64,000 bases of DNA from JADFGZ01 sp965222345 (lineage in GTDB: Bacteria > Acidobacteriota > Terriglobia > 2-12-FULL-54-10), in assembly GCA_965222345.1 (NCBI GenBank), contig CBDCTS010000002.1:248001-312000 (forward strand), in the 5' to 3' direction. Position 1 is the stretch's first letter, and each line of letters starts with the position of its first letter. This document shows positions 32,039 through 41,430 of this stretch, piece by piece. Position numbers and translations under genes: made by a program. Under the pieces are notes generated by a model. The model was not told the DNA's origin. It ran no database searches and saw only the letters and a program-made list of their open reading frames with translations.

Positions 32039-34576
32039 ATGGCAAGGGTCATAAAAACCAAAAAAAAGACATCCGCAAAAGCAAAGGATGCAACTGCCGG
32101 CCCGGCTGGCAAGAAGACAACTGGGCGAAAGCCGGCTGGCAAATCCTTGGTCATTGTGGAATCTCCGGCCAAAGCTAAAACCATCCATCGCTACCTGGGT
32201 GGAAACTATTTGGTAATGGCATCGCTCGGACATATCAAGGACCTGCCCCGCAACAAGCTAGGGGTGGACGTGGAAGATGGCTTCCGCCCGACCTACCAGG
32301 AGATACCTTCCAGAGCGAAGGTCATTCGCGAACTCAAGAAAACGGTCAAGAATGCCAGCGTGATTTATCTGGCTGCTGACCCGGACAGGGAAGGTGAGGC
32401 GATTTGCCAGCACTTGGCTGAAGAGCTGCAAAACGGCAAGAAAATTCACCGGGTCACATTCAATGAGATTACCCGCAACTCCATCCGCAAGGCCTTTGAG
32501 AATCCAGGGGAAATAGACGGAAGGCTGGTGGCGGCCCAGCAAGCCCGGCGTATTCTGGATCGTTTGGTGGGCTATCAGGTCAGTCCCTTGCTATGGGACA
32601 AGGTGCGCAGGGGCATCTCAGCAGGCCGGGTGCAAACCGTGGCTCTGCGGCTCATCGTGGAGAGGGACCGAGAAATTCGGGACTTTCAGCGAGAAGAGTA
32701 TTGGACCATAACGGCCCGTCTGGGCGCGCAGAGCCCGCCATCGTTCGACGCCAGGCTGGTTAAGCGGCAAGGGAAAGACGTGATCACCGGCGGCGAGAGC
32801 GGAAATCGGACCATCCAGGCTCAGTCGGATAAAGGAAAGTTTTTAATCGGCAGCGAGGGGGCAGCGCAGAGTATCCGCGACGCGCTGGCGAGCGAAAAGT
32901 TTGTCGTCGATTCGACCACTACCAAGGAGAGGCGCCGCAACCCGGTGCCGCCTTTCATCACCAGCAAGCTGCAGCAGGAAGCGGCCCGAAGATTACGCTT
33001 CAGCGTCAAGCGGACCATGGTGCTGGCCCAGCGGCTGTATGAAGGCGTGGAATGCGGCGCAGAGGGTGTTGTGGGTCTGATTACCTACATGCGTTCGGAC
33101 TCGACGCGCGTTTCGCAAGATGCTCTGGCTGAGGCTCGCAATCATATCCGTAGCAGCTATGGCGATGCCTACCTGCCGGGAAAGCCGAATTTCTTCCGGA
33201 GCAAAAAGGGAGCGCAAGACGCCCACGAGGCCATCCGTCCGACCTCTGTGCTGCGTACGCCGGATCAAATGATCCCGTATTTATCGGAAGACGAAGCCAA
33301 GCTGTACCGGCTGATCTGGCAGCGTTTTGTTGCTTCCCAGATGCTTCCGGCTCTGTTCGATCAGACCACAATTGAAATTCGGGCAGGCGAATTCGGCCTG
33401 CGCGCCAGCGGGTCGGTCCGCAAGTTCGACGGCTTCCTGAAGGTTTACGAGGAAGCCACCGACCAGCTAAACCAGGTAGACGAGCAGATGCAGCACACCC
33501 TGCCTTCGGTGACGGCGGGAGAACGCCTGCAAATGCACCAAGTCAAACCGGAACAGCACTTTACGGAGCCGCCGCCGCGTTACAACGAAGCCGCGCTGGT
33601 GAAGGAACTGGAAGAGAAGGGAATCGGTCGGCCCTCCACTTATGTCTCCATTCTCAGCACCATCCAGGATCGTGAATACGTTCAGAAACAGCAGGGCCGC
33701 TATTTCCCCACAGAGCTGGGTACGGTCGTGACGGACCTGCTGGTGGAAAACTTCAGCGACATTTTCGATGTCGCTTACACAGCCAAGATGGAAAACGCTT
33801 TGGATGAGATCGAAGACGGCAAGCAGGAGTGGGTAGCGGCTCTCGGCGACTTCTATAAGAAGTTTGCAAAAGATCTGCAACATGCCAAAAAACACATGGC
33901 CAATCTGAAAACCATGGGCAAGCCGACCGACTTGGTTTGCGAGAAGTGCGGTAACTCGATGGTTGTGAAGTGGGGCCGCCATGGAAGCTTTCTGGCCTGC
34001 CTGGCCTACCCGGAGTGCACCAATACGCGTGAAGTAACTGCTGCCTTGCCGGACTTGAACGTCTCCGAGATTCGAGACCGGGAGCCGGATAAACACTGTG
34101 AAAATTGTGGTCGTCCGATGGTTTTGAAACGGGGGCGGTTCGGACAATTCCTGGCTTGCAGCGGCTATCCGGATTGCAAGACTACGCGCCAACTCGGCCA
34201 GGGCGAGAAGAAACCTGCAACTCCCACGGATGAAAACTGCCCGCAGTGCAACAATAAGTTAGTCATCCGGCAAGGGCGGTTTGGCGAGTTCACTGCCTGC
34301 AGCAACTACCCCAAATGCAAATACGTCAAGCAGAAGACGATTGGAGTCCAGTGCCCGGAGTGCAACCAGGGGCAGTTGGTGGAGAAACGTTCGCGGTGGG
34401 GAAAGACTTATTACAGCTGCGAGCGTTACCCGGATTGCAAGCACAGCGTCCGCGATAAACCCATTCCGCAGCAATGCCCTCAGTGCGGATCGGCTTTCCT
34501 GCTGGAAAAAACAAACAAGTCTGGCACCGTCCTGGAGTGTCCCAGCGCAAACTGCGATTACGAGCACGCCGCCTAG
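32039..34576 (+). CDS. topA: DNA topoisomerase I
   Basis: A type IA topoisomerase of about 845 residues that relaxes negative supercoils. The lysine-rich start precedes the Toprim domain (SLVIVESPAKAKTIHRYLGG, AADPDREGEAICQHLAEEL). The catalytic tyrosine is in VGLITYMRSDSTRVS. The C-terminus has five zinc-ribbon units starting near residue 630 (CEKCGNSM, CENCGRPM, CPQCNNKL, CPECNQGQ, CPQCGSAF). ATG at 32039 is chosen; a GTG lies two codons earlier. The dprA-topA order is common in many bacteria. Confidence 0.96.
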   Translation: MARVIKTKKKTSAKAKDATAGPAGKKTTGRKPAGKSLVIVESPAKAKTIHRYLGGNYLVMASLGHIKDLPRNKLGVDVEDGFRPTYQEIPSRAKVIRELKKTVKNASVIYLAADPDREGEAICQHLAEELQNGKKIHRVTFNEITRNSIRKAFENPGEIDGRLVAAQQARRILDRLVGYQVSPLLWDKVRRGISAGRVQTVALRLIVERDREIRDFQREEYWTITARLGAQSPPSFDARLVKRQGKDVITGGESGNRTIQAQSDKGKFLIGSEGAAQSIRDALASEKFVVDSTTTKERRRNPVPPFITSKLQQEAARRLRFSVKRTMVLAQRLYEGVECGAEGVVGLITYMRSDSTRVSQDALAEARNHIRSSYGDAYLPGKPNFFRSKKGAQDAHEAIRPTSVLRTPDQMIPYLSEDEAKLYRLIWQRFVASQMLPALFDQTTIEIRAGEFGLRASGSVRKFDGFLKVYEEATDQLNQVDEQMQHTLPSVTAGERLQMHQVKPEQHFTEPPPRYNEAALVKELEEKGIGRPSTYVSILSTIQDREYVQKQQGRYFPTELGTVVTDLLVENFSDIFDVAYTAKMENALDEIEDGKQEWVAALGDFYKKFAKDLQHAKKHMANLKTMGKPTDLVCEKCGNSMVVKWGRHGSFLACLAYPECTNTREVTAALPDLNVSEIRDREPDKHCENCGRPMVLKRGRFGQFLACSGYPDCKTTRQLGQGEKKPATPTDENCPQCNNKLVIRQGRFGEFTACSNYPKCKYVKQKTIGVQCPECNQGQLVEKRSRWGKTYYSCERYPDCKHSVRDKPIPQQCPQCGSAFLLEKTNKSGTVLECPSANCDYEHAA

Positions 34577-34698
34577 CATTTCCGGAGACGCGCTTCCGCC
34601 GGTGTCGCTCAAGCGGCGCTACATCCTGGGTGATTAACCTGTACCCGGCCTGAGTTCAGCCTCCCGCTGTGCCCGCACAAGCTGATATTGGGGTGCGC

Positions 34699-34704
34699 TA
34701 TAAT
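34699..34704 (+). promoter_or_regulatory. Candidate -10 box (TATAAT) of gltX
   Basis: TATAAT lies 34 bases before the TTG at 34738. No clear -35 is seen. If used, transcription starts near 34711, downstream of the GTG at 34669, which supports the later start for gltX. Confidence 0.45.
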
Positions 34705-34737
34705 CAAGCTGCACAAAATTATCTCTTCGGGTCTGCC

Positions 34738-36183
34738 TTGACTTCCACTTTCCGGGTTCGTTTTGCTCCCTCGCCGACAGGATATTTGCATGTGGGAGGA
34801 GCCCGCACGGCGCTGTTCAACTGGCTCTTTGCCCGGCGCACCGGAGCCACCTTCATTCTGCGGATTGAGGATACCGATGCCGGGCGCTCCAGCCCGGAGA
34901 TGGTGAAAGGTATCCTTGCAAGCATGCGATGGCTGGGCTTGGAGTGGGACGAAGGTCCTTTTTACCAATCGCAAAGGCTGGAGTTGCACCGTGCCACATT
35001 GCAGAAGCTGATGGATGCGGGCCACGCCTACCGCTGCTATTGCACGCCGGAGGATTTGATCCGGCGCCGTGCTGATGCCGCCTCTCAGGAGTGGAAGTAC
35101 GATGGACGCTGCCGCTTGCTGTCGCCGGCCCAGAAACAGCGTATGGAAGCCGAGAGGCGTTCTTTTGCCATCCGTTTCCATGTTCCGCAGGCGGGTCACA
35201 CCAAATTTCGCGACGCGGTGTTCGGGAACATTGAGTTCTCCAATGAAGAGATTGAGGATTTCGTGCTGCTACGCTCCGACGGGCTACCTACGTACCACCT
35301 CAGCGTGGTGGCCGACGATTGTGACATGCGCATCACTCACGTGATTCGCGGAGCCGATCATCTTTCCAACACTCCCAAGCATATCTTGCTGTACCGAGCC
35401 CTGGATCAACCGCTTCCTGTTTTTGCTCACGTACCGCTCATTTTAGGAGAGGACCGTTCGCGCCTCAGCAAGCGCCATGGAGCCACGGCCGTCAGCGCTT
35501 ATCGCGAGCGGGGCCTGCTGCCCGAGGCATTCCGCAATTTCCTTGCGCTGCTCGGATGGTCTCCAGGTGACAACCGAGAGCTAATGCGAACCGCTGAGTT
35601 GATCCAGGCGTTTTCGCTGGAAGCCATCAGCAAGAGTGACGCCGTCTTCAATCCGGCGAAACTGGAGTGGCTCAATGCGGAATATATCCGAGCCCTCACT
35701 GCCGAGGAGCTGGCGCCCTGGGCGGAAGAAGATCTGCTGGCCGCCGGATGCTGGAACCCGTCATGGGGAAGAGAAGACAGGGAATGGTTCTTGGGTGCTC
35801 TGGAATTGCTGAAGCCGCGTCTACGGACGCTGAAGGACTTCTCCGGCTCGAAGAGAGCCTACTTCCGTGACGATTTTCTGTTGGATCCGGCTGCGATTCA
35901 AAAATTTTGGAAGAATTCGCTTTTGGCAGAGCTGTTGCCTGTCTTGGTGGAGGAGTTGGCTCAACTGCCACAGTTTGACGCCGAACAGGCGGAGAAAACG
36001 CTGCGGGCTCTTGCAGCCAACAAGGGTGTTAAAGCTGGATTGCTGATCAACGCTTCCCGGGTGGCCCTGACCGGGGAGGCCGTGGCCCCGAGCCTCTTTG
36101 CGGTGATGAATCTGTTGGGCCGGGAGAAGACGGTTGCACGTCTTCGGGCCGCTATCGATCATCTCCCGGCACAGTCGGAATAA
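34738..36183 (+). CDS. gltX: Glutamyl-tRNA synthetase
   Basis: A class I synthetase of about 481 residues that charges tRNA-Glu (and possibly tRNA-Gln, if this organism uses the amidotransferase route). The HIGH-type motif is FAPSPTGYLHVGGARTALFN and the KMSKS-type motif is SRLSKRHGATAVSAY. The zinc-like stretch YRCYCTPEDL is present. The TTG at 34738 gives the normal start TSTFRVRFAPSPTG; the frame extends back to a GTG at 34669, but the extra 23 residues are not family-like. Confidence 0.94.
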   Translation: MTSTFRVRFAPSPTGYLHVGGARTALFNWLFARRTGATFILRIEDTDAGRSSPEMVKGILASMRWLGLEWDEGPFYQSQRLELHRATLQKLMDAGHAYRCYCTPEDLIRRRADAASQEWKYDGRCRLLSPAQKQRMEAERRSFAIRFHVPQAGHTKFRDAVFGNIEFSNEEIEDFVLLRSDGLPTYHLSVVADDCDMRITHVIRGADHLSNTPKHILLYRALDQPLPVFAHVPLILGEDRSRLSKRHGATAVSAYRERGLLPEAFRNFLALLGWSPGDNRELMRTAELIQAFSLEAISKSDAVFNPAKLEWLNAEYIRALTAEELAPWAEEDLLAAGCWNPSWGREDREWFLGALELLKPRLRTLKDFSGSKRAYFRDDFLLDPAAIQKFWKNSLLAELLPVLVEELAQLPQFDAEQAEKTLRALAANKGVKAGLLINASRVALTGEAVAPSLFAVMNLLGREKTVARLRAAIDHLPAQSE

Positions 36184-36273
36184 ATGATGCTGTTTGGGGG
36201 GCTGCGTCTTTCCGGCAACGCAGGCGTGAGTTCATCTTGCCGGAGGCGGCCCCAGTAAAAGCCGCAGAGGAGC

Positions 36274-36867
36274 TTACTCGCTTGGCGCCCCGTTGAGAAG
36301 GGCCAGCAATTCCTCCTCGATGATCTCCTTGCTCACCAGTCCCCTGTGCATGGAATAGTACTTCCCGTCCCGGTCCACCATATAGGAGGTTGGAAGCCCC
36401 AGTATCCCGCCGAACAGTTCGGTGGTCTCTTCATTTCCAATCAGCACCGTATAGGTCATCCCGTGCTTTTCCATGAAGGGTTTTACCACCTCTGCGCCTT
36501 CGTCGTCCAAGGAGATGCCGATCACCTCGAACCCTTGCGGTCCATACTGCTCCTGGAACTCCAGGAACCAGGGAATTTCGATCAGGCAGGGCTGGCACCA
36601 AGTAGCCCAGAAGTTGACCAACAGGACCTTGTCTTGAAAGTCAGCCATGCGAACCATGGCGCCTTCCACGTCGGGCAATTCGAAATCCGCCGCCTGCTTG
36701 CCGCGTATTTCTGGGACGAAAGGCCGAACGGCGCCGCCAGTTATCTCTGGCGCGGAGCCCTGCTGTAGCAGAAAAAGCCCCAAGGCTAATGCCGCCAAAA
36801 GCAGCCCTACCGTTATTAACTTTTGACTCAATTTTTTCTCCTCGGTTTTGCGCTGCGAGTCCGGCAA
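36274..36867 (-). CDS. TlpA/ResA-like thiol-disulfide oxidoreductase
   Basis: A 197-residue membrane-anchored periplasmic thioredoxin-fold protein. The anchor is at about residues 17-34, and the active site is WATWCQPCLIEIPW. LPTSYMVDRDGKYY contains the cis-proline region. Such proteins reduce the haem-binding cysteines of apocytochrome c. It lies 50 bases downstream of ccdA, which supplies electrons across the membrane, and complements the CcmH encoded earlier in the window. Confidence 0.9.
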   Translation of the reverse strand: MPDSQRKTEEKKLSQKLITVGLLLAALALGLFLLQQGSAPEITGGAVRPFVPEIRGKQAADFELPDVEGAMVRMADFQDKVLLVNFWATWCQPCLIEIPWFLEFQEQYGPQGFEVIGISLDDEGAEVVKPFMEKHGMTYTVLIGNEETTELFGGILGLPTSYMVDRDGKYYSMHRGLVSKEIIEEELLALLNGAPSE

Positions 36868-36917
36868 AATTTCTTTGTGCTCTTTCGTTACCTTGCCCCC
36901 GCAACCACACTCCTATG

Positions 36918-37640
36918 CTACAGCACGAAACGGTTCAGAAAGGCGAGATAGCCTGCCAGCCGCGTGAATTGATTGGTGAAAATCATAGCTCCCAGCACGA
37001 TCAGCACGATACCGGAAAATATCTCCACTTGGTGCAGATGTATGCGAAAACGATTATAAAACTTCAGGAAGTGGTTGACACCCAGGCTGGTGACCAAAAA
37101 GGGAACTGCCAGGCCCAGCGAGTAGAGCGACAACAAAAAGATGCCTTCCATAATCGTCTCCCGGCTGGCCGCCACCCCCAGAATGGTTGCGAGTATCGGA
37201 CCTATGCAGGGAGTCCATCCAAAAGCGAATGCCAAGCCGATGACCAGCGACCCCCAGGCGGAGGCCGGTTTCCCTGCCGAGTGGAACCGCTTGTCCCGGT
37301 TGAACAAGCCAATCTTCAAGATGCCGGTAAGGTGGAGTCCAAAAACAATGATCAGCACGCCGGCAATTTTATAGAGGATCGACATGCGCGACAGCAGTAT
37401 TTGCCCCAACCAGGTCGCAGAGGCTCCCAGGCTGATGAAGACAATGGAAAATCCCAGGATGAAGAGCAGGGAATGGAGCAATATCCTGTCGAAGATTTTG
37501 GCGCTGTCCCCTGATTTCAGCTCGTCCACGCTGGCGCCGGAAATCATGGAGATGTAGCCGGGAACCAAGGGCAGAACACAGGGCGAGAGAAAAGAAATCA
37601 GGCCGGCGGCAAAAGCTGCCAGCAAGGGAACGCCTTCCAT
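36918..37640 (-). CDS. ccdA: Cytochrome c biogenesis protein CcdA
   Basis: A 240-residue six-helix membrane protein that carries reducing equivalents from cytoplasmic thioredoxin to periplasmic thiol proteins. The two redox cysteines are in FLSPCVLPLVPGY and GWTPCIGPILATIL, the pseudo-symmetric pair typical of CcdA/DsbD-beta. It is upstream of the TlpA-like gene in one operon. Together with the ccm genes at 3-8 kb it forms a thiol supply for cytochrome c maturation. Confidence 0.94.
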   Translation of the reverse strand: MEGVPLLAAFAAGLISFLSPCVLPLVPGYISMISGASVDELKSGDSAKIFDRILLHSLLFILGFSIVFISLGASATWLGQILLSRMSILYKIAGVLIIVFGLHLTGILKIGLFNRDKRFHSAGKPASAWGSLVIGLAFAFGWTPCIGPILATILGVAASRETIMEGIFLLSLYSLGLAVPFLVTSLGVNHFLKFYNRFRIHLHQVEIFSGIVLIVLGAMIFTNQFTRLAGYLAFLNRFVL

Positions 37641-37972
37641 AAATTAATGATACCTCACTTCCAGATTACTCAATACTTCCGCGCCCGGCAGCTTGACACT
37701 CGACGGGACCATCCGCTATCGGGGACAAGCCTCGCGGAATTCTACGCGCACCATCTACCATTATAGATTGCGCCAAGGTCAAAAAGGTCCCAAAAATCAA
37801 GCACAAAGTCGATGTGTCATCTGACGCCCAAAGCATCATCCCCAGATTGGAGCCTCGGGAGCAGAGAAACCGTAGTCTGCGGCAGGCTACCGCCTGCAGT
37901 CATTCTTTGCGGCTCAGATGATCGCTGCTTCGTTCTTTTTTGGATATGGTTTCGGAAACGGCTGTGTAGTGT
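37641..37972. other. Intergenic stretch between ccdA and the cupin gene
   Basis: The 332 bases hold no gene. A small hairpin GGCAGGC/GCCTGC lies near 37882-37899, of the same general kind as the palindromic repeats elsewhere. The ccdA promoter should be near its start but was not clearly seen. Confidence 0.4.
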
Positions 37973-38467
37973 TCAAGGCGCTTCTTCCAGCACCTCGAAC
38001 CGGGTTCCCCGGTCCACCCCGAACTGATCGACCAAGTTCACTTCGGAGGCGACCAATCGGACGCGCTGGTCCGGGTTGTCATTAAAATGCTGCACCGTAA
38101 TTCCGTCGCGCCGGAGCGGCAGGTTCATTGCGTCTCCCTGTTTCCAGTCATATCGCACACCGTCCAGAATCGTGTGGCCTTTGCCCTCCCATACGTAGAG
38201 GACCTGCCCGCCCTGGAAGTGCAGACGCCCGCTGCGGCCGCCCGGGGGGATCTCCTGCACAAAGGTAATCAACGTGCGAATGGCGGTGTCTTCGAGCGAC
38301 GGATGCAAGTACCAACGAATGTGGCCGAGACGATTTTTTTCCAGCGGGCGGTCCTTGGCTTTGACCACGACCACAGAGTTCTCTACCCGCTTGCGATGGC
38401 TGTCCCGCAGCTTGACGAGCTCTTCGAAGAGGTCCTTTTCCTTGGGTTTCTGTTTGTCTGTCACCAT
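37973..38467 (-). CDS. Cupin-fold protein
   Basis: A 164-residue cytoplasmic protein with one cupin domain (residues about 70-150): VQEIPPGGRSGRLHFQGGQVLYV and HTILDGVRYDWKQGD. Cupins can be dioxygenases, isomerases or binding proteins. The first metal motif has one His (RLHF) where most have two, so metal binding is uncertain. It lies directly downstream of a paralogous, frameshifted cupin gene on the same strand; the two share LDGVRYDW/VDGVRCDW and QHFN. Confidence 0.75.
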   Translation of the reverse strand: MVTDKQKPKEKDLFEELVKLRDSHRKRVENSVVVVKAKDRPLEKNRLGHIRWYLHPSLEDTAIRTLITFVQEIPPGGRSGRLHFQGGQVLYVWEGKGHTILDGVRYDWKQGDAMNLPLRRDGITVQHFNDNPDQRVRLVASEVNLVDQFGVDRGTRFEVLEEAP

Positions 38468-38496
38468 CTTTCTCCTTTAGATGATCTGTGTTCCGC

Positions 38497-39013
38497 TTAA
38501 AGATTTTGCTGCTGAGCCATCCACTCGGGGGACAATTCGGTCTGGGTCATTTCCGACGCGCCCCACTCCCAGATGGGAAGATTGATGAACGCGAGCCACA
38601 TGCAGGGCTTGCCCGGCTCACTGTTGAAATGCTGGTGTTCCACTCCGTTTTCTTTGACGGGCAGCAAAACCAGGTCGCCCGATTCCCAGTCGCAGCGCAC
38701 CCCGTCGACGACCGTATAACCCTCGCCTTCCAAAACAAATATGGCCAAGCCGCCCTGATGCCGGTGGCGTTCGGATATCATTCAGAAATAATAGCCAATC
38801 GTTGAGGCAGGTGTCTTTGTATGCCAGAGGATTCAGGAACCACAGGTTGAGCGCCTGTCGGTTGACCTCGAATTCCCGATCCTCTCTTCGGATCACTACC
38901 TTGCCGGTTTGCTGCCGTTCTTGAAATGCTTCTCGCGACTCATACAACTGTTCGTATGGAGACTCCTCTCTGGGTCCCCGTTCTCGAATTCTTTCTCGTT
39001 CCCTTTCTGCCAT
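38497..39013 (-). pseudogene. Cupin-fold gene with one frameshift
   Basis: Start at 39013 with GGAGG six bases before the ATG. The first part reads REDREFEVNRQALNLWFLNP and CLNDWLLFLND. At about 38775-38782 the frame breaks, and the rest continues in another phase as SERHRHQGGLAIFVLEGEG, VVDGVRCDWESGDLVLLP and QHFNSEPGKP. The joined product (about 170 residues) is a paralogue of the cupin encoded next to it and keeps the HRHQGG metal motif. Either a real mutation or a sequence error; no slippery site typical of programmed shifting is seen. Confidence 0.7.
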
Positions 39014-39350
39014 AGACATCCTCCAAGATTTACAATAGCCACACATTATCCCTGTCCGTCTGGCGGTTGTCCACTTGTTGTTGCGGGCAGAAAACAGGGA
39101 AGAACAAAGAATGGTTCCATGTTTCAAATTACAGACGGGGGCAGATGCTCGAAAGCGGCTGGTTGGATTGGCATGGAGTTCATCCCGACGCAATTGCAGG
39201 GGGCTGTGTCACTTCTGGCAATTGGCCGGATTTTGGGAGCTAGCCGTTAGAACGCTAGCCGCAGAAGCACAGGGGGGATAGAAACATGCGAGATGAAGAT
39301 TTTCTTCTGAGTCTCAGTGGCTTAATTACGATGCAAAGCAGAAGACTGTC
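39014..39350. other. Intergenic stretch, no gene recognised
   Basis: Short frames only, without domains. It should hold the promoter of the cupin genes and the end of the rhodanese unit. No repeat was recognised. Confidence 0.4.
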
Positions 39351-39806
39351 TTATGCGTCACCGTCGTTCGTGCGGGCTTTGATGTGCTCATAACGGTCCT
39401 CGGGATCGCTCTCCGTAGAAGTAGGAAGCCCGCGGGGCGCCCATCCGGGAAAGGTCATCTGGCCGAATGGGTCCAGTTCTCCACCGTAGCCGCCGCGCAT
39501 GTCAACGACGTTTGTGAATCCGGCGGCGAGCAGCGTCTCGACCGCTTTTAACGACCGGCCACCTTTCTGACAGCCTACGATCAGCTTGGCGTCCTTGCCA
39601 AATTCCTTTTGGACGATCTCGGCAAAGTGGGGGTTTACTGCCATCGATCCCCGGAGCGGGTCGATTTCCAGGAAGGGAACGTTCTTCCCCCCCTGCACGT
39701 GTCCCGCATCAAATTCTCTGACCGTTCGCACATCCAAGTAGGCGTAGCTCTTATCGGAATCCAGGAGGGCTTTTGCTTCCTCCGGCCCAATTCGTTTGAT
39801 ATCCAT
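39351..39806 (-). CDS. Rhodanese-domain protein
   Basis: A 151-residue single-domain sulfurtransferase. It opens MDIKRIGPEEAKALL. The family motifs AYLDVRTVREFDAGHVQG and the active-site loop IVGCQKGGRSLKAVETL (Cys near residue 84) are intact. It may move sulfane sulfur for Fe-S or thio-cofactor chemistry. AAAGGAGC stands eight bases before the ATG at 39806; the open frame reaches further upstream without family likeness. It follows a ferredoxin gene on the same strand. Confidence 0.88.
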   Translation of the reverse strand: MDIKRIGPEEAKALLDSDKSYAYLDVRTVREFDAGHVQGGKNVPFLEIDPLRGSMAVNPHFAEIVQKEFGKDAKLIVGCQKGGRSLKAVETLLAAGFTNVVDMRGGYGGELDPFGQMTFPGWAPRGLPTSTESDPEDRYEHIKARTNDGDA

Positions 39807-39909
39807 CGCAGTGCTCCTTTGGGTATTGATGGACGCCAACCCGCTTTCGGTAGGAGTCAGCGGGGAAGCTGAAGCGGTCAGGAAAGAGTCGGCAAAAAAT
39901 AAATGAGGG

Positions 39910-40170
39910 TTATTTTTGGAAATGCTCGGTGTTGATCCGCTCGTAGTCTTTCCATTTTTCCGGCAACTCGTCCAGCACAAAGATGGCCGTCACGGGACAT
40001 ACCGGAACGCAAGCCCCACAGTCGATGCACTCGACCGGGTCAATATAGAGCTGTGTCGCGGCCTCGAAGCCTTCCTCATCTTGCTTGGGGTGGATGCAGT
40101 CCACGGGGCAAGAGTCAACGCAAGCGGTGTCTTTGGTGCCGATGCACGGTTCTGCAATGATATATGCCAT
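39910..40170 (-). CDS. Ferredoxin, 7Fe/8Fe type
   Basis: An 86-residue ferredoxin. N-terminal cluster ligands lie in CIGTKDTACVDSCPVDCIHP and the second set in CIDCGACVPVCPVTAIF. The first set has the spacing of a 3Fe-4S/4Fe-4S (FdxA-like, 7Fe) ferredoxin. It is a soluble electron carrier; the partner is not identifiable. It lies between a rhodanese gene and a small basic protein gene, divergent from the SufR-like regulator. Confidence 0.9.
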   Translation of the reverse strand: MAYIIAEPCIGTKDTACVDSCPVDCIHPKQDEEGFEAATQLYIDPVECIDCGACVPVCPVTAIFVLDELPEKWKDYERINTEHFQK

Positions 40171-40225
40171 GGTTTACCTCTTCCACCCGGAGGCAGGGGG
40201 CACTCCAGGAGCTGTTTGTTTGCAT

Positions 40226-40504
40226 TTAGCCGCCGGAAGCCTTTTTCAAGGCAAAGACGATGCGCAGGAGCCTAGCCCGATCCGGGCCCGGTAAGTCTCG
40301 GATACGTTTTTTGCTTGCAGACAGCAGCGAACCCAGGGTGCTGCGGAGCGCAGGAAATCTCCGCGCCAAGTCCGCGACCCGTTCGTCCACGGAGACTTGA
40401 ACCCCCTGGCCATGAAGCGAACTGCGGGGAACCTTTCCTTTCGTTCCGCTCCGAGGCCGCTTGGGACCCCGGTTTTTTCTGCTGCTCAGGATCATGGGCA
40501 TCAC
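40226..40504 (-). CDS. Small basic helical hypothetical protein
   Basis: A 92-codon frame. The N-terminal third is arginine- and lysine-rich; the rest is helical and leucine-rich (VADLARRFPALRSTLGSLL, PDRARLLRIVFALKK). It is possibly related to short DUF1858-like helical proteins, but this is weak. It lies just upstream of the ferredoxin gene on the same strand. It could be spurious. Confidence 0.35.
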   Translation of the reverse strand: MMPMILSSRKNRGPKRPRSGTKGKVPRSSLHGQGVQVSVDERVADLARRFPALRSTLGSLLSASKKRIRDLPGPDRARLLRIVFALKKASGG

Positions 40505-40746
40505 CGCTTCTCCCGCAGACTTGCTTCTGACCGTTTGGAACTGATTCTAATCATTAGAGTTGGTCCGCAAGGAGTCGGAATCAACTTCAACTGCATCCCC
40601 TATCCGGAAGCCTTCATCATCGTGGAACAAACATTATACTAGGCAAGTCAAGTTTGTCAACATAGTTATTTAACAAATATGTTTATTTTATTGTGAAATC
40701 CCCGAATGAAGACTTATACTGCCTATTGGCGGTAAAAGAGAGCACT
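40505..40746. promoter_or_regulatory. AT-rich divergent control region of the SufR-like regulator
   Basis: This short region between the ferredoxin unit and the regulator is far richer in A and T than its surroundings. It contains TATACT (40635-40640) and an inverted repeat AACATA...TATGTT with a 13-base spacer just beyond it. Both would suit autoregulation by the downstream HTH protein and shared control of the divergent Fe-S genes. Confidence 0.45.
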
Positions 40747-41430
40747 ATGACAGAGGAAGTGGGTCAAGATAGCACGCGGAAGAAAATTCTGCGTTTCATC
40801 AAGATCAAGGGCCGGCCTGCGATCGCGGAAATCAGCCATGCTTTGGGCATCACCCAGGTGGCCGTTCGCCGGCATGTGCTGGGGCTACAGAGTTCCGGAC
40901 TGGTTCGCATGGAGATGGAGCGGCGCCCCAAGGGTCGTCCGGCAGCCCTTTGTCTTCTAACCGATTTAGGAGACAGCCTGTTTCCCAAAAACTATGACAA
41001 TTTTTCCAGGGAACTGATCCAATGCTTGGCCAGTTTGGACGGGGAGGAAAAAGTCAGCCGGCTTTTTGAGGAATATAAAAACCGCATGGTGGCGCGCTTT
41101 GCCGGGCGCATGGAGGGAAAAAGCCGGGAAGACCGCGTCCAGGAAGCCGTTGCGATCCTTTGCGAGCAAGGCTACATGGCGGAGTTGCACAAGGTGAACG
41201 AAACGACGTTTCTTGTCGTCGAGCACAACTGCGCCATTGCGCACATTGCCCGGCAATACCCGCGGGCATGTGAGGAGGAGCTTTGTTTTCTGAGGCAATT
41301 GCTCCAGGCGGACGTCAAGCGGGACGCCCATATCCTGAAAGGCGACTTGGAATGCTCTTACCTTATCCAATTCCCGGCCAAAGACAAGCCTTCTCCCAAA
41401 GAAAAACAGGAACCCCTGTATAGCCGATAG
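40747..41430 (+). CDS. Fe-S-sensing transcriptional regulator, SufR-like
   Basis: A 227-residue regulator from the ATG at 40747 (the frame opens at a GTG at 40693). The N-terminal winged HTH (RKKILRFIKIKGRPAIAEIS, ITQVAVRRHVLGLQSSGLV) is of the DeoR/ArsR kind. The C-terminal half has cysteines in VEHNCAIAHIARQYPRACEEELC and GDLECSYLI, placed as the 4Fe-4S ligands of SufR, which represses the suf operon when its cluster is present. No suf genes are in the window; its nearest targets could be the divergent ferredoxin and rhodanese genes. Confidence 0.8.
   Translation: MTEEVGQDSTRKKILRFIKIKGRPAIAEISHALGITQVAVRRHVLGLQSSGLVRMEMERRPKGRPAALCLLTDLGDSLFPKNYDNFSRELIQCLASLDGEEKVSRLFEEYKNRMVARFAGRMEGKSREDRVQEAVAILCEQGYMAELHKVNETTFLVVEHNCAIAHIARQYPRACEEELCFLRQLLQADVKRDAHILKGDLECSYLIQFPAKDKPSPKEKQEPLYSR

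Noticed and set aside
38618..38781. Programmed frameshift in the cupin gene
   Set aside because: No slippery heptamer or following structure is evident; a plain mutation or error is simpler.
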